Source of the DNA: Lachnospiraceae bacterium
GTDB lineage: Bacteria > Bacillota > Clostridia > Lachnospirales > Lachnospiraceae
Assembly (NCBI GenBank): GCA_024691145.1
Contig: JAILNW010000057.1
Coordinates: 1-8,233, forward strand
DNA: 8,233 bases
Reading direction: 5' to 3'
Both the position numbers and the translations under genes were made by a program. Numbering within the stretch: position 1 is the first letter of the stretch; every line of letters begins with the position of its first letter. Shown piece by piece: positions 6,245 to 8,233 of this stretch. The notes beneath the pieces are model-generated. The model did no database searches. It was given only the letters and a program-made list of their open reading frames with translations, and was not told where the DNA came from.

Positions 6245-7942
6245 ATGAATCAGAGAAAATTAGTATTAGCAGTAGTTGCTTCATTATGCGCAATTATTTT
6301 AATTGGAGTAGACATAATTCACAAGAATGAAAGTAATGCTGTGATGGAAAACAATACAAACTATTCAGGGGATATGTTTGAGGAAGATGCTATAGAGTAT
6401 GATGTAGATGGAGACGGAGAAAAACATGTAGAGGTTAAGCAAAGTGTAGATATAGGTGATAGTGTATATGAGATGAAAGATGAGTCTCAAAGACCAGGTT
6501 TTTTTGAGAGAATGAGACAGGCCATTTTAAGTCTGGATACACCAGCATATATATTTATGTCAGGAAGGAGAAATGTAACTTACAATCAGGATCAGGGAAC
6601 TTTTACTTATAATAATGATAATAATGAAAGTGATGGTTCTGAGGTGGCTTTTAACGATAATTATTCAGGTGACAGAAACAGTTCCAATACGGAATCATCA
6701 TCTGTTACAAGAAGCAATACTGGACAAAGTACAACAACAGAAAGTTCTGATAATAGCAGTAGTGGAACTAAATCTAATAATACTACAACCAGTACTCCTG
6801 AAAAAACGGAAGAAGTCGCACCTTCAGCAACTCAGGAAATAGTTGTTGAAGGAAGTAATACTTTAGAGGATACAATGTATAACTATAAGAAGGCTGGAAT
6901 AAGCAGTTCTACGAACAGAGTAAGTTCTAAAGATTACATAAGCGTTAATGATTACGGAGTTGTGGCTAACGATGGCAAGGATTATTCATCAAAGATAACA
7001 AAAGCCATTATAGATGCTAATTCTAAAGGAAAATATTTGTATTTTCCAGAGGGAACATACTATGTAAAGAATGTTAAGATTGAGAATAGCAAATTTGTAC
7101 GAATTTGTGGTGCAGGTGAAAAAACTGTATTAAAAACGGCAAACGATGCTAAAGGTTCAAACTGGGATATAGCCCTCGGAATATACTATTCAAGCAACAT
7201 TGTAATAAGAAATATTACTTTTGATGGTAATAATAAAAAGGTTGCAGGTAACCTTTCTGTAGGTGTATTACAGTTAAGACTTGATAATTGCAGTACAGCA
7301 GAGGTATATGGATGTAGATTCCAAAATAATAATAATGGTAATCTTAATGTTGTTGGGCATGGTGATAATATAAGGATTTATTATTGTGACTTCCTTAATT
7401 CAGATTGTTCGGTTATTGTGATGCCAGGATATCTTACTAATAGTTTTATTTGCAATAACTATATAGATGGACAGGATTGGGAATATAGTGAACCTATTTC
7501 TCTTTATTACTCAGAGAAAGATAGCCAGCCTAACAGAGAGGTTTATATATGTGGTAATAATATAAGAAATCATACTGCAGCAGCAGGTGGAATATTTATT
7601 ACATTTCCTAGCGAAGATATATATATACAGAGTAATTATGTATATCGATGTGGAGCAGCAATTGGTTCAGGATCAAGAAGGCAGGATCCTAATGAAACTA
7701 AGGGGCCAAGTGATATATTTGTAAAGGACAATATAATTGATTCGCCTACATGGCACGGCATACAGTTGCTTTATGCAGAGAATTGGAATATACAGTATAA
7801 CACTTTTAAGAATATCCCACAGGGATGCTGTGCATTTATTTTGAATCAGTGTAAGAATAATACTATTATGAATAATACAATTAATGGCTCAAATATTATG
7901 GAGTCAAAGTGTAGTGGTAATAGTTTTTATAATAATAAATAA
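6245..7942 (+). CDS. Membrane-anchored right-handed beta-helix protein (pectate-lyase-3-like)
   Basis: The 565-residue protein has: RK followed by a hydrophobic segment (about 6-25), acting as signal anchor or signal peptide; an acidic stretch (about 40-80) including DVDGDG (53-58); a Ser/Thr/Asn-rich linker (about 122-205); and a beta-helix domain (about 231-565). The domain opens with ISVNDYGVVANDGKDYSSKI, typical of Pectate_lyase_3 folds, then YLYFPEGTYYVKN, followed by about 22-residue coils ending in N-rich turns (NNYIDG, GNNIRNH, DNIIDSP, NNTINGS). Such folds bind or cleave polysaccharides, but I see no convincing GH28 or pectate-lyase catalytic set, so activity is unassigned. No LPXTG, dockerin pair or SLH domain is visible. 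The beta-helix carries 12 cysteines, unusual for an exported Firmicute protein. GGAG at 6234-6237 is 7 nt before the ATG, and a good promoter lies upstream. By inference it is displayed outside the membrane, with the linker crossing the wall. Confidence 0.85.
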   Translation: MNQRKLVLAVVASLCAIILIGVDIIHKNESNAVMENNTNYSGDMFEEDAIEYDVDGDGEKHVEVKQSVDIGDSVYEMKDESQRPGFFERMRQAILSLDTPAYIFMSGRRNVTYNQDQGTFTYNNDNNESDGSEVAFNDNYSGDRNSSNTESSSVTRSNTGQSTTTESSDNSSSGTKSNNTTTSTPEKTEEVAPSATQEIVVEGSNTLEDTMYNYKKAGISSSTNRVSSKDYISVNDYGVVANDGKDYSSKITKAIIDANSKGKYLYFPEGTYYVKNVKIENSKFVRICGAGEKTVLKTANDAKGSNWDIALGIYYSSNIVIRNITFDGNNKKVAGNLSVGVLQLRLDNCSTAEVYGCRFQNNNNGNLNVVGHGDNIRIYYCDFLNSDCSVIVMPGYLTNSFICNNYIDGQDWEYSEPISLYYSEKDSQPNREVYICGNNIRNHTAAAGGIFITFPSEDIYIQSNYVYRCGAAIGSGSRRQDPNETKGPSDIFVKDNIIDSPTWHGIQLLYAENWNIQYNTFKNIPQGCCAFILNQCKNNTIMNNTINGSNIMESKCSGNSFYNNK

Positions 7943-7946
7943 TTTT

Positions 7947-7952
7947 GGGGGA
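7947..7952 (+). promoter_or_regulatory. Ribosome binding site for the HAD phosphatase gene
   Basis: GGGGGA lies 7 nt before GTG at 7960 and 4 nt before an alternative in-frame GTG at 7957. The spacing and the usual family N-terminus (MYKLIAVDIDGT) favour 7960. Confidence 0.6.
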
Positions 7953-7959
7953 ATGAGTG

Positions 7960-8233
7960 GTGTATAAATTAATAGCAGTTGATATAGACGGTACTCTTAG
8001 TAATGATGATAAGGTAATTACTAGAGCAACAAGAGAGGCACTTATCAATGCACAAAAACAGGGTATAATAGTTGTTATTGCTTCAGGAAGACAGGCTCCT
8101 GGACTTGAAAGAGAAAGCAGGATACTTAAACTTGAGCAATATGGAGGATTGTTATTGTCATACAATGGGGCAAGAATTATAAATGCTTCCACAAGAGAAG
8201 TTATATATGAAAATAGTATTGATAAAGAATATG
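7960..8233 (+). CDS. Cof-type HAD-superfamily phosphatase, 3'-truncated
   Basis: The first 91 residues of a HAD hydrolase of the Cof/YidA class, cytoplasmic Mg2+-dependent phosphatases acting on sugar phosphates and similar small phosphoesters. Motif I is VDIDGTL, with nucleophile D8 and acid/base D10. Motif II is VVIASGR, with S42. SYNGARII (67-74) begins the region leading to the C2 cap. The remaining catalytic motifs lie beyond the window. The GTG start at 7960 gives the canonical MYKLIAVDIDGT start; GTG at 7957 would add one residue. It begins 17 nt after the beta-helix gene with no terminator between them, so the two are probably co-transcribed. Substrate cannot be told from this part. 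Confidence 0.93.
   Translation, partial: MYKLIAVDIDGTLSNDDKVITRATREALINAQKQGIIVVIASGRQAPGLERESRILKLEQYGGLLLSYNGARIINASTREVIYENSIDKEY

Noticed and set aside
6275..6289. Lipoprotein signal with C15 (VASLC)
   Set aside because: The residues before the cysteine do not fit a lipobox and the cysteine lies in the middle of the hydrophobic stretch.
6615..6842. 75-residue plus-strand frame inside the beta-helix gene
   Set aside because: It is a frame-shifted reading of the low-complexity linker, with no independent start signal.
7364..7400. GHGD segment as a GH28 polygalacturonase active site
   Set aside because: The other GH28 elements (NTD and the DD pair in the right order before GHG) are not present.

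Overview
The window is AT-rich, densely coded DNA with AGGAGG-type ribosome binding sites and short intergenic gaps. This, together with the protein families present, suggests an anaerobic Firmicute, most likely a gut Lachnospiraceae (Butyrivibrio/Lachnospira/Roseburia type). The taxonomic call is inferred from gene content and protein style, not from a marker gene.

Bases 1-5813 (+) hold a co-directional run of four genes: the 3' part of a GT-B (MurG/MGDG-synthase-like) glycosyltransferase, a MelB-type GPH sugar:cation symporter, a cytoplasmic GH36 alpha-galactosidase and a galactokinase. The last three form a compact alpha-galactoside module. The symporter imports melibiose- or raffinose-type sugars intact, the GH36 enzyme releases galactose inside the cell, and GalK phosphorylates it to galactose-1-phosphate. 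galT and galE are not in the window. The gaps are 27, 3 and 6 nt, and all four genes share one reading frame, interrupted only by three stop codons. The module ends in a strong hairpin at 5797-5828 whose loop contains the galK stop codon. The hairpin has an A-run on one side and a T-run on the other, so it can terminate transcription from both directions.

Bases 5859-6065 (-) encode a small 68-residue predicted helical-hairpin protein of unknown function, with a GTG start placed by a strong ribosome binding site. It converges on galK and diverges from the next gene. The 179-nt divergent region (6066-6244) has a good extended -10 promoter for the rightward gene, a weaker -10 for the leftward gene, an inverted repeat with one arm at each promoter, and a pair of GTTACA direct repeats one helical turn apart.

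Bases 6245-7942 (+) encode a membrane-anchored surface protein: an N-terminal signal anchor, an acidic region, a long Ser/Thr/Asn linker and a right-handed parallel beta-helix of pectate-lyase-3 type, unusually rich in cysteine. It is followed after a 17-nt gap by the 5' end of a Cof-type HAD phosphatase, which runs off the window.

I see no mobile element, CRISPR array, tRNA or rRNA. No wholly novel system is evident. The most unusual items are the glycosyltransferase leading the alpha-galactoside operon, the shared frame with a single UAG between GH36 and galK, the cysteine-rich anchored beta-helix, and the small antisense-strand gene with its structured divergent promoter region.
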